Assembly: GCA_016209015.1 (NCBI GenBank)
Contig: JACQWY010000038.1
Span: 1-64,000, forward strand
DNA from: Gammaproteobacteria bacterium
GTDB lineage: Bacteria; Pseudomonadota; Gammaproteobacteria; Ga0077536
DNA: 64,000 bases
Direction of reading: 5' to 3'
Shown: one piece after another, positions 24,628 to 33,881 of the stretch
Position numbering within the stretch: position 1 is the first letter of the stretch
Layout of the letters: each line of letters opens with the position of its first letter
The notes under the pieces: generated by a model
What the model was told of the DNA's origin: nothing
The model's database searches: none
The model's input: the letters and a program-made list of their open reading frames with translations, nothing else
Program-made: the position numbers and the translations under genes

Positions 24628-25644
24628 ATGAACACCGTAGCGACCCAGCTCCAGTCCATTCCCCCCGCGGTGCGTCGCCGCGTGCTCGTCACGGGCGGGG
24701 CCGGGTTCCTCGGCTCGCACCTCTGCGAGGAGCTCGTGCGGCGCGGGCACGACGTGCTCTGTGTCGACAACTTCTACACCGGCGCGAAGGACAACATCGC
24801 GGGCCTGATGTGCAATCCGTACTTCGAGCTCATGCGACACGACGTGACGTTCCCGCTCTACGTCGAGGCCGACGAAATCTACAACCTGGCCTGTCCGGCG
24901 TCGCCCCTGCACTATCAGTTCGACCCGGTCCAGACCACGAAAACGAGCGTGCACGGCGCCATCAACATGCTCGGACTCGCCAAGCGCCTGAAGGCTTCGA
25001 TCCTCCAGGCGTCGACGAGCGAGGTCTACGGCGATCCGAGCGTGCATCCGCAGGAAGAGAGCTACTGGGGCAATACGAACCCGATCGGCCTGCGCTCCTG
25101 CTACGACGAGGGCAAACGCTGCGCGGAAACCCTGTTCTTCGACTACCACCGGCAGCACGGCGTGCGCATCAAGGTCGCCCGCATCTTCAATACCTATGGT
25201 CCGCGCATGCATCCGCAGGACGGCCGGGTGGTCTCGAACTTCATCCTGCAGGCGCTGCGCAACGAGCCCATCACGATCTACGGCGACGGTTCCCAGACGC
25301 GCTCGTTCTGCTATGTGGACGACCTGATCCAGGGGCTGATCCGGCTGATGCAGACGCCGCCCGACGTCCTCGGCCCGATCAACCTCGGCAATCCCAACGA
25401 ATTCACGATCCGCCAGCTCGCCGAAGCGGTCATCGAGCTGACGGGCTCGCGCTCCACGCTCGTCGCGAAACCGCTGCCCAGCGACGACCCCCGCCAGCGC
25501 TGCCCGGACATCACGCGCGCCCGCAAGACGCTGGACTGGCAGCCGACGATCCAGCTCCGCGACGGGCTCGCCAAGACGATTGCCTACTTCGAGAATCTGT
25601 TGAGCCGCGGTCCGTGGACCGCGATCGGTACGGGCTCGAGCTGA
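24628..25644 (+). CDS. uxs: UDP-glucuronate decarboxylase (UDP-xylose synthase)
   Basis: 338 residues from ATG 24628 with AAAGGAT upstream; in-frame starts further upstream are rejected. An extended short-chain dehydrogenase: the NAD motif is [15 protein letters not shown], the catalytic YxxxK is in [17 protein letters not shown], and it carries the family-specific [10 protein letters not shown] and [11 protein letters not shown] segments. It converts UDP-glucuronate to UDP-xylose. The gene stands alone on the plus strand, dividing fliK from fliJ and convergent with fliJ. It could supply sugar for flagellar or envelope glycans; the link to flagella is positional only. Confidence 0.9.
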   Translation: MNTVATQLQSIPPAVRRRVLVTGGAGFLGSHLCEELVRRGHDVLCVDNFYTGAKDNIAGLMCNPYFELMRHDVTFPLYVEADEIYNLACPASPLHYQFDPVQTTKTSVHGAINMLGLAKRLKASILQASTSEVYGDPSVHPQEESYWGNTNPIGLRSCYDEGKRCAETLFFDYHRQHGVRIKVARIFNTYGPRMHPQDGRVVSNFILQALRNEPITIYGDGSQTRSFCYVDDLIQGLIRLMQTPPDVLGPINLGNPNEFTIRQLAEAVIELTGSRSTLVAKPLPSDDPRQRCPDITRARKTLDWQPTIQLRDGLAKTIAYFENLLSRGPWTAIGTGSS

Positions 25645-25659
25645 GCGCCGCATGAGGCG

Positions 25660-26082
25660 TCAGCGGTGCGGCAGATCGTCGATTTCGCGCTGCAGCCGCT
25701 GCTCGGCCACGCCTGCCTCGTGATGGCGTGCGCGGTCCGCAACGCCTTCCAGCGCGTCCGCGCGCAGCCGCTTCTTCATCCACGCCTCGCGTTCGAGCTC
25801 GCAGCGCCGCTCGGCATTCGCGAGCATCTGTTCGATCTGCGCGATCGCCGCGTCGATACGCTGCAGGAAGACGCGCAGCTTCTGTGCATCGTAGGCGGTG
25901 ATCACGACGCCATCGCCGCCGGTCAGCGCGCTCTGATACTCGTTGCGATAGGCCTGCAGTTCCTGGAGTTGCGTCTGATACTGCTGGAGGTCGCCGTTCG
26001 TCCTGGCGAGTGCTTGGGCCGCCACGCGCTCGGCGGTGTTCGACAGGTCGACCAGACGCTCAAGTCTCTTCGAGCGGTCCAA
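25660..26082 (-). CDS. fliJ: Flagellar export chaperone/rod FliJ
   Basis: 140 residues, almost fully helical coiled coil (RLERLVDLSNTAERVAAQAL, QLQELQAYRNEYQSALTGGD), normal for FliJ. The start is TTG at 26082, supported by the strong Shine-Dalgarno AAAGGAGG. FliJ sits in the FliI ATPase hexamer and connects it to FlhA. It is last of the fliEFGHIJ series. Confidence 0.9.
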   Translation of the reverse strand: MDRSKRLERLVDLSNTAERVAAQALARTNGDLQQYQTQLQELQAYRNEYQSALTGGDGVVITAYDAQKLRVFLQRIDAAIAQIEQMLANAERRCELEREAWMKKRLRADALEGVADRARHHEAGVAEQRLQREIDDLPHR

Positions 26083-26130
26083 GCGAGCCTCCTTTCATTG
26101 TCCGGTTCATGTGCGCATTCCAGATAGCGG

Positions 26131-27477
26131 CTAACGCGGCGGAAAAATTCGCTGCAACGCCGTAACCGACGCCTCGAAGCCGACCGGCTCGGTCCGATCC
26201 TGGCGCAGGAACGCGTTCAGAAATGGGCGGAGCTCCACGGCACGGTCGAGCTCTGGATTCGAACCCGCCTGGTAGGCGCCGACGTTGAAGAGGTCCTGAT
26301 TCTGCTCATATAGCGAGTGGTAGTGCCGGAACTGCTTCGCGAGGTCGATGTGCGGCTGGGCCACGACGTGCGTCATGGTGCGGCTGATCGACGACTCCAC
26401 GTCGACGGCGGGATAGAGACCGCGGTCGGCGAGCTTGCGAGAAAGCAGGATGTGACCGTCGAGGATTGCACGCGCCGTGTCGGCGACCGGATCGTTCGCA
26501 TCGTCCGCCTCGGTCAGCACGGTATAGAGCGCGGTGATCGAGCCGCGCCCGTTGATACCCGTGCCCGCCCGCTCCACGAGCACCGGGAGTCGCGCGAACA
26601 CGGATGGCGGGAACCCACGCGTCGCGGGCGGCTCGCCGATCGTGAGTGCGATCTCGCGGTGCGCCTGTGCGTAACGCGTCAGCGAATCCATCAGCAGCAG
26701 GACGTGCTGACCCTGATCCCGGAAATATTCTGCGATGCTGGTCGCCATCGCCGCACCGTGCATGCGCATCAGCGGCGGCGTGTCCGCGGGTGTCGCGACG
26801 ACGACCGCACGCGAAAGTCCTTCTTCGCCGAGGATGTCCTCGATGAACTCCTTCACCTCGCGGCCGCGTTCGCCGATGAGACCGACCACGATGACGTCGG
26901 CCTCGGTGAACCGCGTCATCATGCCGAGCAGAACGCTCTTGCCGACGCCGCTGGGTGCGAACAGCCCGAGGCGCTGCCCGCGCCCGATGGTGAAGAGCGC
27001 ATTGATTGAACGCACGCCGACGTCCAGTGGGTCCCGGATCGCCGACCGCTCGAGCGGATTGATCGGGGCACCGTATAGCGGGCGGCGATGCGGCGTGAGA
27101 ATCGGACCGCGACCGTCGAGAGGAGCTCCCGCGCCGTCCAGCACGCGGCCGAGCAGCGCTTCGCCCACCGCGACGTCGCCCGCGCCGCCGACCGGCACCA
27201 CGCGCGCATTCGGTGCGAGGCCGCGGGGCGTGCCCGTCGGCATCAGGAACAGACTTTCGCCGGAGAAGCCCACGACCTCGGCATCGAGCCGATCACCGTT
27301 GCCGTTCACGACGACGCAGCGGTCACCGATCGCAGCCTGGCAGCCGACGGCCTCGAGCGTGAGGCCGATCATGCGGGTCAACTTGCCTTCGACGATGAGC
27401 GGCGGCGGTTCTTCCAGACGCCCGGCGATTTCCCGGAGACGCGGCAGCCAGCGTGCTGCGCGGGGTTCAACGCGCAC
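26131..27477 (-). CDS. fliI: Flagellum-specific ATPase FliI
   Basis: 448 residues from GTG 27477, chosen because GGGAGG lies 8 bases upstream and the start overlaps the fliH stop by 11 bases. A longer frame to 27576 only adds Arg/Ser/Pro-rich antisense-like sequence. Walker A is in LFAPSGVGKSVLLGMMTRF, Walker B near HVLLLMDSLTRYAQAHREI, and the family signature GEPPATRGFPPSVFARLP is present. FliI is the F1-beta-like ATPase of the export apparatus, working with FliH and FliJ. Confidence 0.97.
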   Translation of the reverse strand: MRVEPRAARWLPRLREIAGRLEEPPPLIVEGKLTRMIGLTLEAVGCQAAIGDRCVVVNGNGDRLDAEVVGFSGESLFLMPTGTPRGLAPNARVVPVGGAGDVAVGEALLGRVLDGAGAPLDGRGPILTPHRRPLYGAPINPLERSAIRDPLDVGVRSINALFTIGRGQRLGLFAPSGVGKSVLLGMMTRFTEADVIVVGLIGERGREVKEFIEDILGEEGLSRAVVVATPADTPPLMRMHGAAMATSIAEYFRDQGQHVLLLMDSLTRYAQAHREIALTIGEPPATRGFPPSVFARLPVLVERAGTGINGRGSITALYTVLTEADDANDPVADTARAILDGHILLSRKLADRGLYPAVDVESSISRTMTHVVAQPHIDLAKQFRHYHSLYEQNQDLFNVGAYQAGSNPELDRAVELRPFLNAFLRQDRTEPVGFEASVTALQRIFPPR

Positions 27478-28108
27478 GGTCGGCCTCCCGCTCGCCACCG
27501 AGCATCTTCGAAGCGATGGCCGCGAGGCGGGTCTCGACGGTGGCGTCGATGCGCGAGGTCTCCGTCTCGACGACACAGCCCCCGCGCGTCAACAGCGGGT
27601 CGGCTTCGAGCCGCCAGCTCCGCTCTTCGTCACCGAGCGAGAGCGCCTCCCGCACGACGTCGATGTCCTCGGGATGGAGCTTCAAACGGGGGTATCGCGC
27701 CGCGACCGGCAGTTGGCGCATCGTTTCCCGCACGACGCCGACAATTTCGCCGGGATCGGACTTGAGCTCGCGTCGCACGAGATGTCTCGCGATGAGAATC
27801 GCGAGTTCCGCGACTGAGCCCACGACCTCCTCGTCCAGCTCGGCAAACGGCAGTGCCAGCTCCGTCATGAGCTTGTCGAGCTGTTTGACCTTGCGATCGA
27901 TTTCCAGCATGCCGCGCTTCAGGCCTTCCTGCCGGCCGGCGGCAAGACCCTCTTCCCACGCCTGTCGATGCAACTGCTCGATCTCGCGCGCCGTCGGCAT
28001 GTGCACGGCGGAGTGTGTAGTGCCTCCGCCCACGATCGGCCCTTCCATCGCCGGCAGTTCCAGCCGTACGACGTCGCCGAGCTCATCTGCACCGAGTATG
28101 CCGGCCAT
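27467..28108 (-). CDS. fliH: Flagellar assembly protein FliH
   Basis: 213 residues from ATG 28108, which shares a base with the fliG stop (TGATG). The N-terminal part is acidic and Gly-rich. The middle is a coiled coil (REIEQLHRQAWEEGLAAGRQ) with the GxxxG repeats usual for FliH. The C-terminal half (VGSVAELAILIARHLVRREL onward) is V-ATPase E-subunit-like. FliH binds FliI and tethers it to the C-ring through FliN. Confidence 0.94.
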   Translation of the reverse strand: MAGILGADELGDVVRLELPAMEGPIVGGGTTHSAVHMPTAREIEQLHRQAWEEGLAAGRQEGLKRGMLEIDRKVKQLDKLMTELALPFAELDEEVVGSVAELAILIARHLVRRELKSDPGEIVGVVRETMRQLPVAARYPRLKLHPEDIDVVREALSLGDEERSWRLEADPLLTRGGCVVETETSRIDATVETRLAAIASKMLGGEREADRAR

Positions 28109-29118
28109 CACACCATCTCCTCACCGCCTGCACCGCCGAGGCTGATCTGGCCTTCGTCGGCCAGCCGGCGCGCGATGGTGATGATTTCCTTCTGCGCGGC
28201 CTCGACCTCGGAAAGACGCACCGGCCCTTTCGTCTCGAGATCGTCGCGAAGCATGTCCGCGGCGCGCTGCGACATGTTCTTGAAGATCTTGTTCTTGAGT
28301 GCGTCTTCCGTGCCCTTGAGCGCGAGCACGAGGTTCTCGGTCGAAACTTCGCGCAACAGCGTCTGGATGCCGCGGTCGTCCACTTCGATGAGATTCTCGA
28401 ACGTGAACATCAGATCATGGATCTTCTGCGAGAGATCCGAGTCCGCCTCGGCGATCTGCTCGGAGATGCCTGCTTCGATGCTGCGCTCGACGAAGTTGAG
28501 GATATTCGCCGCACACTTGATGCCGCCCATCGTCGAAGCCTGGCCGCTGCTGCCGCCACGGAGTTGCACTTCGAGCATGTCGTTCAGCTCTTTCATCGCG
28601 GCCGGCTGGACCGCATCCATGGTCGCAACGCGCAGGAGCAGATCGGCGCGGGTGTTCTCGGGCAGCGCCGCGAGCACTTCTGCGGCCTGGTCGGAATCGA
28701 GATACGACAGGACGATGGCGATGATCTGCGGATGCTCGAAGCGGATGAGTTCCACGACGCTGCGCGCGTCCATCCACTTCAGGGACTCGAGCCCCTTGGT
28801 GTTGCCGCCGAGCAGGATGCGATCGATCATGCCCTTGGCCTTGTCCTCGCCGAGGGCGTCGACGAGCACCTTGCGGATGTATTCATCGCTGCCGATGCCG
28901 AGCGCGGTCTGCTCGTGGATTTTCGTGACGAACTCGTCGACCGTGACGTTCACCATGTCGCGTGAGACGTTCTGCAGCGAAGCCATTGCGACGCCGATTT
29001 TCTGGACCTCGCGCGGTCCGAGATGCTTGATGATCTGTGCGGCGGCCTGCTCTCCCAAGGTCATGAGAAAGATCGCCGCCTTGTCGACGCCGGTGAGCGT
29101 TGTAGGCTGTTCGGCCAC
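28108..29118 (-). CDS. fliG: Flagellar motor switch protein FliG
   Basis: 336 residues from GTG 29118 preceded by GGGAGA. The N-terminal domain begins LTGVDKAAIFLMTLGEQAAA. The EHPQ motif is in IRFEHPQIIAIVLSYLDSDQ. The C-terminal torque domain contains FENLIEVDDRGIQTLLREVS with charged residues facing MotC. FliG couples stator movement to the rotor. It is 2 bases downstream of fliF. Confidence 0.97.
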   Translation of the reverse strand: MAEQPTTLTGVDKAAIFLMTLGEQAAAQIIKHLGPREVQKIGVAMASLQNVSRDMVNVTVDEFVTKIHEQTALGIGSDEYIRKVLVDALGEDKAKGMIDRILLGGNTKGLESLKWMDARSVVELIRFEHPQIIAIVLSYLDSDQAAEVLAALPENTRADLLLRVATMDAVQPAAMKELNDMLEVQLRGGSSGQASTMGGIKCAANILNFVERSIEAGISEQIAEADSDLSQKIHDLMFTFENLIEVDDRGIQTLLREVSTENLVLALKGTEDALKNKIFKNMSQRAADMLRDDLETKGPVRLSEVEAAQKEIITIARRLADEGQISLGGAGGEEMV

Positions 29119-29120
29119 GA

Positions 29121-30806
29121 TCAGTCTCCCACCCAGCCCTTGATGACCTGCGCGGCAACCCGCGGATCCGAGGCCGCGACCTGCTTAGCCTGTTCGAGAG
29201 CGCTGCCACCCGCGACACCGGGCAGCATGCGCTGCTGCGCCTCGCCCGCGGTAGCCGGCAGCGCGGCGGTGCCACCGGGGCCCGGCAGACCCGCCTGGCC
29301 GTCCGCGCCGGGCAACATGCCGAGGACGGGCTTGCCCATGAGGTTCTTCATCGCCGGGCGGAGCACGCCGAATACGAGCACGAGCGCGAACAGGCCGCCG
29401 AGCACCTGCTTGCTGACGTCCCACATCCACGGCTGCTTCCACATCGGAATGTCGGGAATCGGTTCCGGAGCAGGCGGCGCGACGAAATCCTCGCTCGTCA
29501 ACGTCACGACGTCGCCACGATCCGCGCGATAGCCGATCGCGTTCTTGACGAGGTTCGTCATGCGATCGAGCTGTTCCTGCGTAAAGGCGGCCTTCGGCGT
29601 CTCGGCCGGCTTCGCCGCATCACCTTCCTTGGGCGCTTCCTTAGCGGCCGGCGCGGGATTGCGGACGACCACGGCGACCGAGAGGTGACGCACTTCGCCC
29701 TGCGGCGGCCGCACGTGTGAGATGGTCACGTTCGGCTGGTAATTCGTCGTGGATTGGACGCGCTTGGTGCGCGGCGTTTCCTGTTTCGCATTCGCCTGGG
29801 CGTTCGGCGCTGCGCCGGGCGGGTTCTGCTGCGCGTTCGCCGCCGTCTGCTCGGGCGCCGTCGCCGTACCGGGCGGAGTGTTCGAAAGCGCGCCTGGAAC
29901 GCCGCCGCTGCCTGCCCCCGCGTGCTCCTCTTCGAGCTTGCTCTCGCTCAGTACCGCAGCCTGATCGGGCTCGCGCGTTTCGCTCGTATGCTCGGAGTCC
30001 GTGAAGTCGAGCTCGGCCGTCACCTGGGCGCGTACGCCGTCCATGCCCACCATCGGCTGGAGTATGTGCTCGATGCGATCGGCCATGCTCTTCTCGAGCC
30101 GCTGAGTCATCTCGAAATGGCGGGTCGCGAGCCTGACGTCGCCATCCGCGGATTCGTCGGTGAGCAGCGAACCGTTCTGATCGATCACGGTCACGCGTTC
30201 CGAGGCCAGATTCGGCACGCTCGCAGACACGAGATGCGTGATCGCGGCGACCTGCTGGGGCTCGACACGACGACCGGCGTAGAGATCGAGGAACACCGAT
30301 GCGCTCGGGTCACGCCGGGTGCGGGCGAACGCCGTCTCCGGCGGCATTGCGAGCTGCACGCGAGCGCTCCGCACGTTCGTGATCTTGGCGATCGACCGCG
30401 AGAGCTCGGCCTCGATCGAGTGCTGGTAACGGGCGCGCTCGAGAAACTGTGTCGTGCCGAACCCTGGATCCTGGTTCAGCGACTCGAAGCCGGCCGTAGC
30501 CCCATGCGGAAGGCCTGCGGACGCGAGCTTCATGCGGGCATCGTCGAGGTTCGCCGAAGCAACCAGAATCGAGCCCGCGTCGTGGTTGATCTTGAACGGA
30601 ATCTGGGCGGTCTGAAGCTCGTTGACGATCTGGGTGAGATCGCGTTCATTGAGATCGCTGTAGAGCATCGAATAGTTCGGTGTGCGGGACCACATCACGA
30701 CGTAGGCGCCGAGCGCGACGCTCGCTGCGATTCCGATGAGCATCCCCGCCTGACGCAGCAGCGCCATCGGCGAGTTCTGCGGTATGTATACGGTTGGTTC
30801 TGCCAT
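29121..30806 (-). CDS. fliF: Flagellar MS-ring protein FliF
   Basis: 561 residues. The first membrane helix is at ~20-40 (AGMLIGIAASVALGAYVVMW) and the second near 455-475 (QVLGGLFALVLVFGVLRPAM). Between them are two ring-building motifs (YSDLNERDLTQIVNELQ and ARVQLAMPPETAFAR) and a long Ala/Pro/Gln linker at ~300-345. The C-terminal FliG-binding tail ends KQVAASDPRVAAQVIKGWVG. It nucleates the basal body in the inner membrane. Confidence 0.97.
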   Translation of the reverse strand: MAEPTVYIPQNSPMALLRQAGMLIGIAASVALGAYVVMWSRTPNYSMLYSDLNERDLTQIVNELQTAQIPFKINHDAGSILVASANLDDARMKLASAGLPHGATAGFESLNQDPGFGTTQFLERARYQHSIEAELSRSIAKITNVRSARVQLAMPPETAFARTRRDPSASVFLDLYAGRRVEPQQVAAITHLVSASVPNLASERVTVIDQNGSLLTDESADGDVRLATRHFEMTQRLEKSMADRIEHILQPMVGMDGVRAQVTAELDFTDSEHTSETREPDQAAVLSESKLEEEHAGAGSGGVPGALSNTPPGTATAPEQTAANAQQNPPGAAPNAQANAKQETPRTKRVQSTTNYQPNVTISHVRPPQGEVRHLSVAVVVRNPAPAAKEAPKEGDAAKPAETPKAAFTQEQLDRMTNLVKNAIGYRADRGDVVTLTSEDFVAPPAPEPIPDIPMWKQPWMWDVSKQVLGGLFALVLVFGVLRPAMKNLMGKPVLGMLPGADGQAGLPGPGGTAALPATAGEAQQRMLPGVAGGSALEQAKQVAASDPRVAAQVIKGWVGD

Positions 30807-30832
30807 GTTCGCCTACTCGTGGAAAGACGTTT

Positions 30833-31156
30833 TCAGATGGGCATGTTCATGATGTCCTGATAGGCACTGACCAGGCGGTTACGCACCTGGGTCATGGCCT
30901 GGAAGGACACGTTCGCCTTTTGCATCGCGACCATCACCTGCGCGACGTCGACCTGCGGGTCGCCGCGCTCGAAGTCCGCCGCGAGCGTCTGCGCCGAAAT
31001 CTGCTGCTCGTTCACCGCGTTCACGGCATTCTTCAGCAGACCGTTGAAGTCCGTCGTCTTCTGCGTTTCGCCCACGGCCGGCGTCTCGAGCCCATGGGCA
31101 CGCGCGGCGAGCGCGCGCATCTGGAGCAGGAGGCTGTTCGCGTCGATGGTGTTCAT
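30833..31156 (-). CDS. fliE: Flagellar hook-basal body protein FliE
   Basis: 107 residues with the conserved C-terminal half: NAVNAVNEQQISAQTLAADF, then VAQVMVAMQKANVSFQAMTQ and RNRLVSAYQDIMNMPI. FliE joins the MS ring/export gate to the rod. It lies 30 bases after fleR, so it may be read through from the fleSR promoter. A weak GG-N10-GC sequence at 31182-31198 (CGGAAC and AAGCA boxes) is the only local sigma-54 candidate. Confidence 0.94.
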   Translation of the reverse strand: MNTIDANSLLLQMRALAARAHGLETPAVGETQKTTDFNGLLKNAVNAVNEQQISAQTLAADFERGDPQVDVAQVMVAMQKANVSFQAMTQVRNRLVSAYQDIMNMPI

Positions 31157-31186
31157 GTCGCTACCCTCATTCCTCTCGTGATGCTT

Positions 31187-32572
31187 TCAACGTTCCGGCA
31201 CCACCATGCCTTCTTCCTTCATCCGCGCGATCTTGTAGCGCAGCGTCCGGGGGCTGATACCGAGCTTCTCCGCCGCGTATTTGCGGCTGCCTTTGCCTTC
31301 CGCGAGTGCATTGAGAATGAGTCGGCGCTCGTGGTCTTTCAGATCGTTGCCGAGGCTCTCTTCCCCGTCGTCGGACTCGTCCGCGTCCCGGTCAGCCGCC
31401 GGCACGACGACCGACGGCGCGTCGTGCCGCGCAGGACCGACGCTGAGCGTCTCGAACATGAGGTCGGCGGCCTCGATGACCGGCCCGCTGCATACGACGA
31501 GGGCGCGTTGCATGACGTTGTCTAGCTCGCGGATGTTGCCGGGCCACGGGTGCGCGAGCAGCGCCTCGCAGGCGGACGGCGCGAGCGTGGGCACGGGGAC
31601 GTTCGTGCGGTGCGCGGCCCGCGCAAGCAGGAAATCCGCGAGCGGCAGGATATCGGCGGGGCGCTCGCGGAGCGCGGGCACGTGCAGCGGAAAAACGTTC
31701 AACCGGTAGTAGAGATCCTCGCGGAAACGGCCGGTTGCGACTTCCTGCTTCAGATCGCGATTCGAGGTCGCGATGACGCGGACGTCGAGCGCGATGATGT
31801 CCTGACTGCCCAGACGTTCGACCTGACGCTCCTGGAGCACGCGCAGCAGCTTCGCCTGCAGTGCGAGGCTCATCTCGGATATCTCGTCGAGGAGCAGCGT
31901 GCTGCCCTGGGCCTGCTCGAACTTGCCGGGTATCGATTTGTACGCGCCGGTGAACGCGCCCTTTTCGTGTCCGAACAGCACGGCCTCCAGCATGTTCTCC
32001 GGAATCGCAGCGCAGTTGATTGCGACGGGATCCAGCTTCGCGCGACGCGAGTGGCGATGGATCATGCGGAAGAACACTTCTTTGCCGACGCCGGATTCCC
32101 CGGTGATCATCACCGACGCGTCACTCTGCGCCACCCGCCGAGCCAGCTCCGCGACACGTTTGGATGTGCCGTCCTCGATGACCGCATTGTCGTCCGCAAC
32201 CGCGGGCGCCGCGATCCAGCGCTGCAGGTTGCTGACGAGCACCTCGGCCTCGAACGGTTTGACGAGGTAATCGCTGGCACCGCTCTTCATGGCATCGATC
32301 GCGCTCTGGATCGTGCCGTACGCCGTCATCAGGAGCACCGGCAGATCGTGATAGCGCCGCCGGATTTCACGCAGCAGCGTCAGACCGTCCATCGGGTCCA
32401 TCTGCAAATCGGTAATCACGAGATCCACAGTCTGGGCCCCCAGCAGGCGCAGGCAGGTGGGACCGTCCGGCGCCGGGATCGCCCGGTAGCCGGCGATTTC
32501 CGCGGTGTCGCACAGCGCTTCGCGGAGCGCAGTGTCGTCCTCGACGATGATGAGCGTGGCGGGTTCGGTCAT
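31187..32572 (-). CDS. fleR: Sigma-54 response regulator FleR
   Basis: 461 residues. The receiver domain ([20 protein letters not shown], acceptor in [15 protein letters not shown]) is followed by the AAA+ domain with Walker [19 protein letters not shown] and the sigma-54 contact loop GAFTGA in [15 protein letters not shown] Fis-type HTH ([20 protein letters not shown]) ends the protein. Partnered with FleS, it activates middle-late sigma-54 flagellar promoters (hook-basal body genes). Confidence 0.96.
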   Translation of the reverse strand: MTEPATLIIVEDDTALREALCDTAEIAGYRAIPAPDGPTCLRLLGAQTVDLVITDLQMDPMDGLTLLREIRRRYHDLPVLLMTAYGTIQSAIDAMKSGASDYLVKPFEAEVLVSNLQRWIAAPAVADDNAVIEDGTSKRVAELARRVAQSDASVMITGESGVGKEVFFRMIHRHSRRAKLDPVAINCAAIPENMLEAVLFGHEKGAFTGAYKSIPGKFEQAQGSTLLLDEISEMSLALQAKLLRVLQERQVERLGSQDIIALDVRVIATSNRDLKQEVATGRFREDLYYRLNVFPLHVPALRERPADILPLADFLLARAAHRTNVPVPTLAPSACEALLAHPWPGNIRELDNVMQRALVVCSGPVIEAADLMFETLSVGPARHDAPSVVVPAADRDADESDDGEESLGNDLKDHERRLILNALAEGKGSRKYAAEKLGISPRTLRYKIARMKEEGMVVPER

Positions 32573-32581
32573 GGCGGTCTC

Positions 32582-33745
32582 TCAGGAGGCCTGCGCGGTC
32601 GCGAGGCGCGGGAGGGACAGCACGAAACACGCACCGTCCTGGTAATCAGGTTCGATTGCGAGCTCCCCGCCATGGGCACGGGCGACTGCCCGCGCCACTG
32701 AAAGGCCGAGGCCGGTTCCGCTGCGCCGGGTCGTGAAGAACGGCTCGAAGACATTTTCGCGATCTGCAGCAGGGACGCCCGGGCCGTCGTCCGCGAAGCG
32801 CAGTTGGATGTAATCGCCGAGCTCGCGTACGGAGATCTCGAGATGACCCTTGCCCTGGGCGGCGGCGCGGCCGTTGTTCACGAGGTTCAGCATGATGCTG
32901 TGCAGCGCACTGCGGTTGCCGCGGATCCGGACCGGTGGGACGGGACCGAGTGCGACCTCGAAGTCGGAGTCGGGCATCGCCGCCGCGAGTTCGGCGATGA
33001 GCCCCTCGAGCACGGGTCCCACCTCGAGCTCACTCATTTCGAGTGTGCCGCCGCGCGCGAACGTGAGCATGTCCTCGACCAGCCGCTCGAGCTGGCGCAT
33101 CGCGTCGAGCGCCTTGACCGTGCAGCGTCGACGGAGCTCGGGATTCGCCGTCGCCCGGCTCAGGTTCGACACCTGCAGCATGGCGACCGACAGCGGGGTG
33201 CGGATCTGATGGGCAAGACTTGCCGCCATCTCGGTCTTGGCGGAGAGCCGGCGATGGTGATTCAGCAGTTCCTGGAGGCGACGGGTTTCCGTCACGTCCG
33301 TGATCAGGAGAATCTGGCCCGGCTCCCCATGGAGCGATTGCGTCGCCACGCTGACGCGTCGACCGTCTTTCAGTGAGACGTCGTGGCCATCGTCCCAGCG
33401 CGGAGCGAAGCTCGTTGCGACTATCTCTATCCAGGGTGTGCCGCGGTCGAGGCCGTCCAGCAGATTCGCCGCAGCGGGGTTGAAATCCTGGACGCGGCCC
33501 GCACCGTCGATCACGACGATGCCGCCGGGCAAAGCGGTGAGGAGGCTTTCGAGCCGCGTTGCGAGGAGGTCCTTCGCCTGGAGTTCGCGCTGCAGCTCCG
33601 CACGCGATTCGTGCAGTTCGGCCGTCAGCTCGGCGACGCGCTGTTCGAGGCTCGCATAGAATTCCGTGAGCTTGCCCGAAACCGCCTCGAACTCTGCGAA
33701 GGCGGCACACAGTTCTGCTGATTGTTCCTGCCGTTGCTGCCCCAT
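32582..33745 (-). CDS. fleS: Sensor histidine kinase FleS
   Basis: 387 residues, no membrane helices, as in cytosolic FleS. An N-terminal coiled coil is followed by a PAS domain (LLTALPGGIVVIDGAGRVQD). The HisKA phosphoacceptor His is in MAASLAHQIRTPLSVAMLQV. HATPase boxes are LNLVNNGRAAAQGKG, FADDGPGVPAADRENVFEPF and TGLGLSVARAVARAHGGELA. It phosphorylates FleR, whose start is 9 bases downstream. A sigma-54 site lies upstream. Confidence 0.95.
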   Translation of the reverse strand: MGQQRQEQSAELCAAFAEFEAVSGKLTEFYASLEQRVAELTAELHESRAELQRELQAKDLLATRLESLLTALPGGIVVIDGAGRVQDFNPAAANLLDGLDRGTPWIEIVATSFAPRWDDGHDVSLKDGRRVSVATQSLHGEPGQILLITDVTETRRLQELLNHHRRLSAKTEMAASLAHQIRTPLSVAMLQVSNLSRATANPELRRRCTVKALDAMRQLERLVEDMLTFARGGTLEMSELEVGPVLEGLIAELAAAMPDSDFEVALGPVPPVRIRGNRSALHSIMLNLVNNGRAAAQGKGHLEISVRELGDYIQLRFADDGPGVPAADRENVFEPFFTTRRSGTGLGLSVARAVARAHGGELAIEPDYQDGACFVLSLPRLATAQAS

Positions 33746-33799
33746 GGCCAGCCTAGCCTCGTCCGGTAGCGGACGCGGATCTGCGCCCGATGAGGCCGA

Positions 33800-33815
33800 G
33801 GCAAGTACTGTGCCA
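33800..33815 (-). promoter_or_regulatory. Sigma-54 (-24/-12) promoter of fleSR
   Basis: The minus strand reads TGGCAC-AGTAC-TTGCC: perfect -24 box, near-perfect -12 box and correct spacing. It lies between the fleQ stop and the fleS ATG, with a predicted start of transcription about 40 bases before fleS. This matches the known FleQ/sigma-54 control of fleSR in Pseudomonas. Confidence 0.85.
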
Positions 33816-33881
33816 CGGAATCAGGTGACTGATTTATCAGGAAAAGCGCGAACCAGGCTGAGCCGCATCAACGGCCACGCG

